Shown here: positions 9,913-21,000 of the stretch, piece after piece | Layout: each line of letters opens with the position of its first letter | How positions within the stretch are numbered: position 1 is the stretch's first letter | IMG/VR virus record: IMGVR_UViG_3300008952_000303 | Span: 1-23,902 of that record | Direction: 5' to 3' (one strand) | Length of the DNA stretch: 23,902 nt | Origin: a virus | Program-made: the position numbers and the translations under genes | Notes under the pieces: generated by a model | What the model saw: the letters and a program-made list of their open reading frames with translations, nothing else | Databases searched by the model: none | What the model was told of the DNA's origin: nothing

Positions 9913-12900
9913 ATGGCAACTACACTTTTAGATGAGAAAATTTCATCTTTTATAGAAGATAAATTTCCAGAGTTTGTCAGGAACGATCATCCTGTCTTTG
10001 TAGAGTTTCTAAGACTGTATTATCAGTTCATGGAATCTGCAAAGATTACTATGACAAATGTTCAAAATTATGATACTATTCTTTTAGAGAATTTACTTAC
10101 TGATAATTATCTTCTACTGGAAGATGACACTAAGGTAGTTGGAGAGGATTCTGTTTTTGGGGCATTCCTTAAAGAAGAAACTGTTACAGGTCTTACTTCT
10201 GGCGCTGTTGCCTCTATTTTAGCTGAAGATAATTCAAATTCTGTCCTTTATGTTGAACATAATAGATTTCTTCAAGTCGGTGAAGTTATTGAAGGGTCTA
10301 CGAGTAAAGCTCGTGGAACCATATTCAAGTATCAAGGAAATCCAGTTCAGAATATTCAACAGTTGTTGGAATATGCAAATATTGACACAACTCTTACCGA
10401 TTTTCTTGATCAGTTTAGGGATACATATCTTACTGCTGTTCCTAATACTGTAGCCCCAGGCGTTTCCAAACGTAATCTTGTAAAGAGTGTTCGAGATCTT
10501 TATCGTGCAAAGGGTACGAAAGAAGGTCATAATGCGTTTTTTAGAATGATGTTTGGGGAAACTCCTGAGATTTTTTATCCTACGGACAATCTTCTTAAAG
10601 TATCTGCTGGTGAATGGACTAGTAATACTGTTATTAGAGTTGTTGCAACAGCAAACAATCCTGCAAATTTAGTCGGACAAGTAATTACCCAAAAGGTTGA
10701 CGAAACGATTGGAGCTAAAACTGCATCTGCTACAGTGGAAGGTACACTTCAGATGCAAGAGGGTGAGACTACTGTTTATGAATTGATTCTCAAGCTTGAT
10801 TCTATAGTGGGATCATTTGTACAGGGTGCAGTGATTTCTGGTATTGATAATTCAGATGTTGATGTTGCTATCTCTGGTACAATTCAGGCAATTATTTCTG
10901 GTTCAGAAGTAACAACGCCAGGATCTTTTTACACAACTGGAGATGCAATTACAGTAACTAGTGTAGAAGGTAAAGAAGCTTCTATTGAAATTGTAGATGT
11001 AGGATCTGGAGAAGTCGAAGAAATTATTATCGATTCGCCTGGTATTAATTATGCAATAGGTCAAGACTTATATTTTGATAATCAGAATACAGAGGGATCT
11101 GGGGCAACTGCAAAGATTATAAATGTCGGTGGAGCAATCGGTCCAGAAATTGGAGATTATGATAGACAGGTTTCAGGTAATACAGTACAAGGTGAATATC
11201 GTACTGATATTTCTGAAGTGGATCATATTATATACGAAGATGCAACTGAAAAAAATGATGCATATACTGGAGCTCAGATACAATTAGAAACAGCAACATT
11301 TGCAGATCTGAGTGTTCCAGATGAGTCTACAGAGGTTGTTCATGTTCTTATGAGCAATAGAGGATCTGGTTATGAATCACCACCATCCGTGGTATCTACT
11401 ACTGCAACTATTAGATGGACTCAGGGAGCTATAACTGGATCTGCAATTCAATTGGTTGCCGGAGAGACTATTACAAATTCTGGTGGGGCATCGGCAACTA
11501 TTGCATCTAAAGGATCTGGATATATTACAATTACAGGACTCTCAGGTTCCTTTAGTGCAGGAGAAAAAATTACAGGTTCTACAAGTACCGCTTATGTTAT
11601 AATTACACAATATACTGCACATGGAACAGGTGCAACATTCCTTCCTTGGTCACAATCTGGTATTGGGGGAGTTAAGGGTGTAGAGGTTAAAAAGTTTGGT
11701 ACAGGATTTACTACAGCTCCTACTATTTCGTTACCTACTAAAATTCTTGTCACTAGAAATATAAAAGTAGGTTCTCCACCAGATATCACTTTAGCGACTT
11801 CCTTTTCTGTAGGGGATTCCATTTCAGGTCAGAGTAGTTTAGCCACAGGTATTATTACTGCATGGGATCATACACGACAATTTCTTACTGTCCAAATGAC
11901 TTCTGGAACCTTTGCGATAAATGAGGTTATTAAAAGAGGATCAACAACGGATTATGCAATAGTCACCAAACAATCTCAAGCGGTTGTTACTGCACAGATA
12001 GGAACAACTGGAACTACGGCAGGAGCTTACGAAAATGATAAAGGTAAAGTGAGTGAATCTCTGATGAAGCTTCAAGACTCATTTTATTATCAAGATTTCT
12101 CTTATGTTGTCAGAGTTGGAGCTGCAATTGCAGATTGGAGGGGTGAGATTAAAAAGGCAGTTCATCCTGCTGGGTTTGCTGTCTTTGGTGAGGTCAGTCT
12201 TACAAATAAAGTCGAAACGAAACTGACGATACCAGTTACAGGTATCTCTACTTATACACCAGAACTTGCAAGCCTCTTTGAAGCTGTTCTTAATACTCAT
12301 ATTCGTAGAAAACTTGGTACTGTAGATGATGGAACAACATTACGATCCAGATTGGATAGTCAAAAGGCTCATAAGATTGGACTCACTCATGATATAGAAG
12401 CGATCACTAGATCTGGTTCTACCGCAACTATTGAGACTACAGGGCCACATGGATATGATGTTAATGATGAAGTGGAGGTTAGTGGTGTAACTTCCACAGG
12501 ATACAATGGATTCTATAATGTTATTGCAGTCACTGATGATACTCTTAATATAACTGTATCTGGTACACCTACAACTCCTGCCGTGTTTGCGGCTGGTACT
12601 GCAAAGATATCTTCATCATCACCATTTGATAATGCAACTAGAGATCTTACATTAAGCACACATTGGGATATTCCAATACAAGTTGAGGTTCTTAGTGGGT
12701 TTGCAAGTCTTCAAAAGAATAGGTATGGATTGGGTGCAACCAAAAAGACCGCAACCAGATATTTGTGGGCTCAAAATGCATCTTCAGATTCATCTCCTGT
12801 TCAGAATGATTTATCTTATGCATATCCAGGCATAACAAGAAGACAAACTCCTCATTCAGCAGAAGATAATGTAACTGCTGGATCGGCTGGGGTTTATAAT

Positions 12901-13302
12901 ACAACTATGGGGTATACCAATATTCAGATTAGGGAACATGACATTGGAATACACATGACTTTGGATCAATTTGCAGATGTAAGGATAGATGAGATTGTTA
13001 GATCTACCAGAGTTCAGGTCGAATTGGCCACAGGGGCTTTTGGAATATCAGATGGTGATGATATTGAGTATATTATGATGGAAGATGGGAGTTATTATGC
13101 TTATGAGGAAGATACTCCTATTAATACTCATGTAATACCAAAGGAAGCAGATAAAATTTGGAATGTGCCTCCACCATCTTATATCAGAGGAATCAAATAT
13201 GCCGGAACGGCATACTACAATACATGGGATGATAATACGAAACCGCCATCCTTTGACGATAATACTATCCCACCATCTTTCGATGCCGAGAGTGGGACAT
13301 AG
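9913..13302 (+). CDS. putative gp7-position baseplate wedge protein, 1129 aa
   Basis: Lies between gp6 and gp8, where T4 has gene 7 (1032 aa), and has similar size. The N-terminus carries FPEFVRNDHPVFVEFLRLYY (about 18-37). At about 150-225 there is a DTTLTDFLDQFRD helix followed by YRAKGTKEGHNAFFRMMFGE and a FYPTDNLLKVS block. I recall both blocks from large structural proteins of marine T4-like phages. The middle holds repeated beta modules of the form GE-I-GS-S-A (near 122, 516, 545 and 636). An FCCH-like module lies at about 828-900 and Pro/Asp repeats at the C-terminus. Direct similarity to T4 gp7 is not evident by eye, so the assignment rests on order and size. Its start has no clear ribosome site. 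Confidence 0.65.
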   Translation: MATTLLDEKISSFIEDKFPEFVRNDHPVFVEFLRLYYQFMESAKITMTNVQNYDTILLENLLTDNYLLLEDDTKVVGEDSVFGAFLKEETVTGLTSGAVASILAEDNSNSVLYVEHNRFLQVGEVIEGSTSKARGTIFKYQGNPVQNIQQLLEYANIDTTLTDFLDQFRDTYLTAVPNTVAPGVSKRNLVKSVRDLYRAKGTKEGHNAFFRMMFGETPEIFYPTDNLLKVSAGEWTSNTVIRVVATANNPANLVGQVITQKVDETIGAKTASATVEGTLQMQEGETTVYELILKLDSIVGSFVQGAVISGIDNSDVDVAISGTIQAIISGSEVTTPGSFYTTGDAITVTSVEGKEASIEIVDVGSGEVEEIIIDSPGINYAIGQDLYFDNQNTEGSGATAKIINVGGAIGPEIGDYDRQVSGNTVQGEYRTDISEVDHIIYEDATEKNDAYTGAQIQLETATFADLSVPDESTEVVHVLMSNRGSGYESPPSVVSTTATIRWTQGAITGSAIQLVAGETITNSGGASATIASKGSGYITITGLSGSFSAGEKITGSTSTAYVIITQYTAHGTGATFLPWSQSGIGGVKGVEVKKFGTGFTTAPTISLPTKILVTRNIKVGSPPDITLATSFSVGDSISGQSSLATGIITAWDHTRQFLTVQMTSGTFAINEVIKRGSTTDYAIVTKQSQAVVTAQIGTTGTTAGAYENDKGKVSESLMKLQDSFYYQDFSYVVRVGAAIADWRGEIKKAVHPAGFAVFGEVSLTNKVETKLTIPVTGISTYTPELASLFEAVLNTHIRRKLGTVDDGTTLRSRLDSQKAHKIGLTHDIEAITRSGSTATIETTGPHGYDVNDEVEVSGVTSTGYNGFYNVIAVTDDTLNITVSGTPTTPAVFAAGTAKISSSSPFDNATRDLTLSTHWDIPIQVEVLSGFASLQKNRYGLGATKKTATRYLWAQNASSDSSPVQNDLSYAYPGITRRQTPHSAEDNVTAGSAGVYNTTMGYTNIQIREHDIGIHMTLDQFADVRIDEIVRSTRVQVELATGAFGISDGDDIEYIMMEDGSYYAYEEDTPINTHVIPKEADKIWNVPPPSYIRGIKYAGTAYYNTWDDNTKPPSFDDNTIPPSFDAESGT
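13228..13281 (+). repeat. tandem 9-residue repeat at the C-terminus of the gp7-position protein
   Basis: Two copies of D-D-N-T-x-P-P-S-F (13228-13254 and 13255-13281) close to the C-terminus. The residues differ only at the fifth position (K/I), while the DNA has several silent changes, so selection rather than very recent copying may maintain it. Confidence 0.65.
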
Positions 13303-13310
13303 GTAACTCT

Positions 13311-13318
13311 TATAAATA
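13311..13318 (+). promoter_or_regulatory. T4-type late promoter (TATAAATA)
   Basis: An exact TATAAATA in the 40-nt gap ahead of the gp8-like gene. The expected start, about 13324, leaves a 19-nt leader with an AAAGGA ribosome site at 13331. Nothing else is seen in the gap. Confidence 0.75.
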
Positions 13319-13342
13319 ATTTAACAAGGTAAAGGATACAAA

Positions 13343-15091
13343 ATGCCTGCGATAATTACTTCAAAATTTAGATTTCATAACGCTGAACAATTCAAGGAAT
13401 CGTTCTCAGAAGCTGTACCTACCAATTATTTTCTTTATATTGGTAGACCATCTGCTTTTGCTACTGGAACGACAGGAGGGACAGATTCAGCACCACCTAC
13501 ACCAGTAGATGCCAGAAAGACAGAAGCATATCATTGGGATGATATGTTAGCTGCGAAAAAGATTGATGCAACTGGTGTTACACACGCAATTCCCAGAAGG
13601 GATTTAGATATTTCTGGTTCTACAACATACGATATGTATAGACCAGATTATTCTGCAAATAAAGTTGCAACTTCTGGAGCAACAAATCTTTTTGATTCCA
13701 GTTTTTACTTTATGACCTCTGCATACAGAGTTTACAAAGTTCTGGACAATGCAGTAAATGGAACAGTGGCCGCTTGGAGTGGAACAGAAGGAACTCCAAC
13801 ATCAACTTCAGCTGCTCCAATAACAACAGGAAATTATACGATTAAGTATATGTTTACTTTGTCCACAACTCAGGTTCAAAATTTTCTTACTCCTGACTTT
13901 ATTGCGGCCCCAACTGCCGCTGAGTCGGGGATTGCACTTGCCGCTGGACGAATAGATGTAGTCAAGATTACAAATGATGGTGCATCTTCTGGTGTTACTC
14001 AGAATGCTGATATTACAGTTTATAATGTTCCAATTCGTGGTGATGGTTCTGGAGCTCTTTGTAGTGTAGTTATTGGTGGAGTCACGGATTCTGCAAATAC
14101 AGGTGAGATTAAATCAGTTTCAATTACTGCAAATGGTTCGGGGTATACTCATGCAACTATTTTGGCAGCTGATATTAAAGAACAATTTGATTTACAGGCG
14201 AGCTCTAGTCAAGTAATAACTTGGACAACTAATCCTGTTTTTGAAGTGATCATTCCTGCTGATGGTGGACATGGTTCTAATCCTGCAAAGGAATTAGGGG
14301 GTCATTTTGCAATGATGGATGTTAAATTACAACAAACAGAAACTTATGACTTTAGTGTAGTTAATGATTTTCGTCAGATTGGAATTTTAAGAAATCCATA
14401 TTCTTATGGTACAACAAGTGCATATACAAGTACTTCTGCAAGACAAACTTATGCAATTAAACTCGCAAGTAATTCTGGAAATTTTACAGTCGATGAAAAG
14501 ATATCTCAAGCTCTTGCAACTCCAACTGTAAGTGGGATTACTGTAAGTGGTAGTACATTAACAGTAACTACTTCAGCTGCACATGGATTTGCCACTGGTC
14601 AGTTGGTAACTATAGGTGCAGGAACTTTTGGAGGAGGTGCAACAACTGGTCATCGTGGAACTCACTATATCACAGTAACTTCTACAACTCAATTCACTTA
14701 TGTAGTAGGAACACAGAGAACTCCAACTGGATCTATGACAGGAACCGCTACTTGTGTTCCACACTCTCCACAAGGAACAGTAGTGGAATTTGATGCATCT
14801 AATAATATTTTATTTTATATCCAAACCCCTTATACAGATCAAGGGACCAATTCAACTGGAGAAAAACTTCCATTCAGTGGAACTGCTACAATCACAGGTG
14901 CTGATTCAACGGCAACTGGTGTACCAGACACATCTTATGGTTCTTCATTGAATAATACTTCATTTACAGCTGGATATTCAAATCCTGAAATGCAACCAGA
15001 TTCAGGAGATATCATCTATATGGAAAATCGAAAACCCATCAGTCGAGCCAGTGACCAAACAGAAGATATTAAATTGATAGTAGAGTTCTAA
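13343..15091 (+). CDS. 8: gp8-like baseplate wedge protein with an inserted beta module
   Basis: Ends match T4 gp8 as I recall it. The N-terminal ITSKFRFHNAEQF is like IVTSKFRTEKM in T4, with IPRRDLD (about 84-90) against IPRRDWG. The C-terminal SGDIIYMENRKPISRASDQT matches T4 SGEMIYMENRPPI and DQTEE. gp8 is a dimeric wedge protein binding gp7 and gp10. Here it is 582 aa against 334 in T4. Much of the excess lies before the C-terminal block and includes an FCCH-like beta module at about 393-473 (SGSTLTVTTSAAHGF to TQFTYVVG). A late promoter and an AAAGGA site precede it, and the next gene follows after one base. Confidence 0.92.
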   Translation: MPAIITSKFRFHNAEQFKESFSEAVPTNYFLYIGRPSAFATGTTGGTDSAPPTPVDARKTEAYHWDDMLAAKKIDATGVTHAIPRRDLDISGSTTYDMYRPDYSANKVATSGATNLFDSSFYFMTSAYRVYKVLDNAVNGTVAAWSGTEGTPTSTSAAPITTGNYTIKYMFTLSTTQVQNFLTPDFIAAPTAAESGIALAAGRIDVVKITNDGASSGVTQNADITVYNVPIRGDGSGALCSVVIGGVTDSANTGEIKSVSITANGSGYTHATILAADIKEQFDLQASSSQVITWTTNPVFEVIIPADGGHGSNPAKELGGHFAMMDVKLQQTETYDFSVVNDFRQIGILRNPYSYGTTSAYTSTSARQTYAIKLASNSGNFTVDEKISQALATPTVSGITVSGSTLTVTTSAAHGFATGQLVTIGAGTFGGGATTGHRGTHYITVTSTTQFTYVVGTQRTPTGSMTGTATCVPHSPQGTVVEFDASNNILFYIQTPYTDQGTNSTGEKLPFSGTATITGADSTATGVPDTSYGSSLNNTSFTAGYSNPEMQPDSGDIIYMENRKPISRASDQTEDIKLIVEF

Positions 15092-15092
15092 T

Positions 15093-18000
15093 ATGCAAAA
15101 AACCGATCTAAATGTTTCTCCTTATTATGATGATTATGTAGAAACTAGTAATTTTCACAGGGTATTATTCCGTCCTGCCTTTTCGGTTCAGGCTCGGGAA
15201 CTTACTCAGATGCAGTCAATTCTTCAAAATCAAATTGAAAGACTAGGTTCTCATTTTTTTAAAGAGGGTGCAGTTGTTATTCCCGGCCAGGTCGGGTTTG
15301 ATATTACATATTCTTATGTCAAACTTCAAGCAACATTTGTTGATGGTTCTACTACTCATACTATAGAGAATTTCAGAACATCTCTTGTAGGTAAAAAACT
15401 TACTGGAATGACTTCTGGAGTTATTGCAAAGGTTGTTGGGAGTGTCGCAGCTGATACTAGTGATGATCTTACATTATTCGTTAAATATGAATCTTCTAAT
15501 ACTCCAGCAGCTACTTCAACTGCTACCGCAGATCAAGGAACCTCAAAAGTCAAATTTGATAATGGTGAGGGACTGAAGGTCGATACCGCCTTTTCTTATA
15601 CTCCATCGGGGGGATCTTCACAAACATTTACTGCTAATTCTCAAGTATGTACAACATTAGCTTCTTCAGCGTGTGGAACAGGATCTTCTGCAAGTGTTCA
15701 GAAGGGGGTCTTTTATATTCGGGGGTCTTTTGTTCAATGTGATGCTCAAACAATTATACTGGACAAGTATACTAACTCTCCTTCTTATCGTGTAGGGTTT
15801 CAGGTATCGGAATCACTATCAACACCAGAGGAGGATTCTACACTTTTAGATAATGCAACTGGATCTACAAACTATGCTGCTAAAGGAGCACATAGACTCA
15901 AGTTTGATCTTACATTAACAAAGAAATCTCTTGGAACGGCTGATGATGCAGACTTTATTGAACTTCTTTCAGTTAGAAATGGTTCAATACAATCAGCAGT
16001 TCGGAGTACAGATTATTCAGTTCTAGAAGAAACTTTAGCACGAAGAACTTTTGATGAGTCTGGTGATTATGTTGTGAGGGGATTCAATCTGGATCTTAGA
16101 GAACACTTGGATGATGGACTCAATAACGGAGTATATACTGCCGCTGAGGGTGGTGATTCAACCAAATTAGCAATCGGACTTTCGCCTGGTAAAGCCTATG
16201 TTCGTGGTTTTGAAATTGAGACAATTGGTCAGACTTTTGTTCCTTTATCTAAACCAAGGACTACAACTTTTACTCAAAATTATCCAACAACATTTAGTGC
16301 AGGGAACTATCTTCAGGTTGAAAATACAGTCAATACACCAGACATAGATTCACAAACAGGTATTGATCCTTTCAAGGAAGTTCAACTTAGAAAACATAGA
16401 ATGCCTCGTACAACTTTGAGGACAGCAGCCGGTACTGGTACTGGAGCTATAGGTGTACATGATACTTCACAATTACCTATTTCTGGTGGGTTTACTGTTC
16501 TTGTTGGGGATGAATTAATGACTTGTAGTGGTTTTGGAGGCACTCATCATTCTAATGCAACAATAACTGTTACTGCTCGTTCTGTATTAGGAAGTGGTGT
16601 CGCAACTAATCATGCTATTGGAACTACAGTTTATGTCTGGAAACAGGATGAAGGTAGAATTGGATATCCAAATACCAAGAATTATGTTTTGGGTCTTGCA
16701 CGAACTAGAGCATTTGAACATAATACAGGAACAAATAGTGCCACTTATATAAATGGTGCATTCAAACCTACTACAGCTCGTCATCAACATTATCTATTTG
16801 ATGTTCGGATGTTGTGCAAACTTACTTGTGGAACACCATTCACTGCTACTAAATGGTTGACTAATGGTGCCCGAATCAAAGGATCAGTTTCAGGTGCAAC
16901 TGGTATTGTATACATCCCGCCACAAGATGAAACTTTTGAAACACCCGATCATGTTAATCATCCTGGCAGTTCTGCTGGGGGTACAACAGCGGAATTGAGT
17001 ACAGGAGGTACAGCAAATGCAACTGTTACTATATCTGGAGGTCTTGGTGGATATGAGCCAGGTCAAGGAATTGTAGATCATGAGAGTAATAATTTTGATA
17101 TTATTGATGAAGATTCTTATATTGTTTCTATAGATAGTGCAACTAATGTAACATTGAGTAAACCAACTCTACAAGCTAATAAGTATGTTAGTATTAGAGT
17201 GGGTAACACTACTGGATCGGGAGAAGGTGCAAAGTATGTCAGGGGCACAACTTTTCATGTGATTCAGACTACAGGAACTTTTGTTTCAACTGATGTTATT
17301 ACAAGTAATGTTACAGGGGATCTAGCAGGAGGGATTTCTTTAGGTGCAGCTGCAATTTATTATAATATGGGTGATGTTCATCAGTTATATTCAAAACAGA
17401 GTACTACTGATAAATCATATTGGGCTAATGTTTATCCTACTGATGTTAAGACTCTTAAAGGAACAATATCAACACCAACTAGTGTCACTCCACCAACTAA
17501 TATAATTAAAGGAACTAATACAGGATTTACATCAGACCTAAAAGTAGGGGATTTATTTGAATGTCAAGATACATCTGGTATTGTCCATCGAATGGAAGTT
17601 AAGTCTATTACGAATGATACAGAGTTAAAAACAGTTGAACAATTTCCTGTTTCAGTTACTAGTTCTACAATTCTCAGAGTTCGTTCCAAACTAGAGGAAC
17701 AAGAAGAATTGGTAATGGTTACTAAGTTACCTAAACAAGCCGTTAAAACTCTCAAATCAGCTTCATTGAATAGTTTGAGTGATACTACACTCAAGGTTCG
17801 TAGACAGACAACATTGGATTTTTCAAGTTCTACAACTGCTGTAATTTCACTTGCTGAAGGAGAGATTTTCTCATCCTTTTCTACTGATGATTATCAACTT
17901 TCGGTTGTGGGTGGATCTAATGCATCATATCCAATAGGAACAGTATTAGCCCCAGAGGAATCTGGGTCTGGATGTGTATTGTCATTTAATTCTTCCAGAA

Positions 18001-21000
18001 CAGGTCTTACAATTACATTACCATCATCACAAGCAATTCTCAAGGTGACATATACAGTAGCTGTGGCTGTTGCGAAGGAAAAAACTAAAACCTTGCAACC
18101 AATGAAGACACTAACATTAACTAATGCTACTGGTGGAATTTGGGGAACTAATTTTCAAGATGATGAAATTTGTCTTGGAACCGCAGACATTTTTAAGGTC
18201 CGAGCAATATATGAAGGGGCCGATGCAAGTACTGCCCCTGTCCTTCCAAAAATAACTTATGGTCCAACTGGTGGAGGTACAGTTCAAGCTTCAGACTTAT
18301 TTCAGCCAGGACAAAAGATAACAACTACTACTGCTGGTTCGGGCGCTGTTGCGAGAGTTATTGATGGTGGTTCAGTTGGATCAACAAATCAAATTACACT
18401 TTCATATCTTACAGATATCCAATTTGTTGTGGGTGATGTATTATCTACAACTCAAAGTTCACCAGCTTCTCAAACTGTTTCTGCCGTAGTTGCAGGAGAT
18501 TCTAATATTTTAAGTAATTTTACAGTTGATGATGGTATGAGAGATACCTTCTATGATTTGGGTAGAATTGCTCGCAAGCCTGGACTTGCACCACCAGATG
18601 GACAAATTACAATTGTATATGAATATTTTACTCATGGTGCAGGAGATTTCTTTAGTGTGGATTCATATCCAACTGGATCTGGTATTTCTGATATTGATTA
18701 TGGAGAAATTCCATTATATTCTGCACAAAGGGTAGATCCAGATACTATATCACCTAGTGGTGAATATGATTTAAGAGATGCTGTAGATTTTAGACCAAGA
18801 GTTGGGGATTATGATTTTTCAACGTATTCCTCTGCAAATTCTGTAATTCATGCTTCAGGGACAGATTGGAAAGGTGTTGCACTAGCTTGTTCACATTGTA
18901 CTGTAGGAACAGGTAAATCTACTTCTCCTTATTCATTTGCATATAGAAATTTTGGATTAGCTTCTTCTTCTTTAACTGATGTACCAAAATCAGATGACAC
19001 GTTCTTATCATCGTTTGATTATTATCTACCTCAGAATGGTGCATTATTCTTAGATTCAGAAGGAAACTTTAAGACAGTTCTTGGAGGTGCAGCTGAGAAT
19101 CCAGAGAAACCTTCCCCTATACAGGATGCAATGCATCTTGCTGATTTCAGGTTACCACAATATACCTTCTCACCTTCTGATATTGGTGTTCTCAAAAAGA
19201 AGAATCGCCGATTTACAATGAAGGACATTGGTAGTATTGCAGATCGTGTAGAGAATTTGGAATATTATACTCAGTTGAATATGTTGGAAAAGACAACTGA
19301 GAGTTTCCAGATGCAGGATGCAGATGGCCTTGATCGATTTAAGAACGGATTTATTGTAGATAATTTCACAGGACATAAGGTCGGGAATGGAATGCATCTT
19401 GATTATCAATGTTCAATGGACTTTGCTCAGGGAGTTCTCAGACCAGAATTTAAGCATCGTGTTATAGAAATGGAAGAATCTGTTTCAACGGACACTCTTA
19501 GGACTACTGCTGGATATCAGAAAACAGGGGCCCTTCTTACACTTCCATACACTGAAACAACCTTTATTAATCAACCTTATGCTTCCAGAATTGAAAACGT
19601 AAATCCATTTAATGTGATTGCGTGGATAGGAACTTTGGATCTTGATCCTGCATCTGATATTTGGAAAGACACAAATAGAATGCCTAACCTTATTATTAAT
19701 AGGGAAGGTAATTACGATACTTTTGTTGCAAGAGCAGGAGGAAGTGCAATTAATACTGTTTGGAATGAGTGGGAGACATTCTGGACAGGTGAAGATGTAA
19801 ACGTAACTCAATGGAGGGATACTACTTGGGCAACTGCTCGAGCTCAGGTTCCTTTCCGTAGGGTTATGGAGACTACAGTAAATACTACTACAGAAAAACT
19901 ATCAAGAACTGGGGTACGAACAGAGATTACTCCAAGGATTGATTATGAGTCCAAGGGAGATCGTTTAGTAAGTACTGATATTCTACCTTACTGCCGTGCA
20001 AAGGATGTTAAGTTTAATGGTTCTGTATTTAAGCCTGGAACAAGACTATATTCATTTTTTGACAATATAAACGTATCAAAATATATTACGCCTGATGTTC
20101 CTTATGTGAATTATTATTCAACCACCTCAGAAATATCAACAGCAAATAATACAACTATTACAGTAACATCTACAGTAGCGTTTTCTTCTACTGGTACTCT
20201 TTCTATTAATGGAGAAACTATTACTTATAGTGGTAAGTCTAGTACAACATTTACAGGTTGTTCTACTCATGCTGAAATTGCAGCTAACACTTATGTCTAT
20301 AAACTTCCAGAAATGGGTGATCCTTTAATTACAGGAGTAACTGGAAGACATTCAGGAACATTTTCTATTCCAGATCCCAATGTATCTGGAAATCCTGCAT
20401 TTAAGGTAGGAGAGAGAATTCTCAGAATGACTTCAGACCAAGAAAATGGAATTCTTTCAGGTGATACTCAAACTGCTGGAGAGGCTACATATTATGCAAA
20501 AGGACTTCTGGATAATATTCAAGAAACCATTATTGCAACAAGAAATGCAGATGTTAATCGTGTTACTCTGAACCAAGAACGAACAGTTACAAGTACAAGG
20601 TCTTCAGATAGACAAGTTGGATGGTGGGACCCTGTAGCACAATCATTCTTGATTGACGAAAAGGGAGGAGCTTTCATAACATCAGTTGATGTATATTTCC
20701 AAAACAAATCAGAAACAGTTCCAGCACAATGTCAGATTCGTACTATGAAGGGTGGATATCCAACAACAACCATTCTTCCTTTTGGACAAGCTGCTGTGGA
20801 ACCATCAGAAGTTCAGGTATCAGAAGATGCATCACTTGCTACTAATTTTAAGTTTCCATCACCTGTATATCTACAACAGGACATAGAATATTGTTTTGTC
20901 ATCATGGCAAACACTCAGGATTATTTGATTTGGTTGTCCCACATGGGAGATACTGAGGTTGGGGGAACTCGTACAATTTCAGATCAACCTTATGCCGGTG

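Noticed and set aside
13268-13297. Inverted repeat TCCCAC/GTGGGA at the end of the gp7-position gene as a terminator
   Set aside because: The stem is 6 bp with an 18-nt loop inside coding sequence and no U-tract follows.
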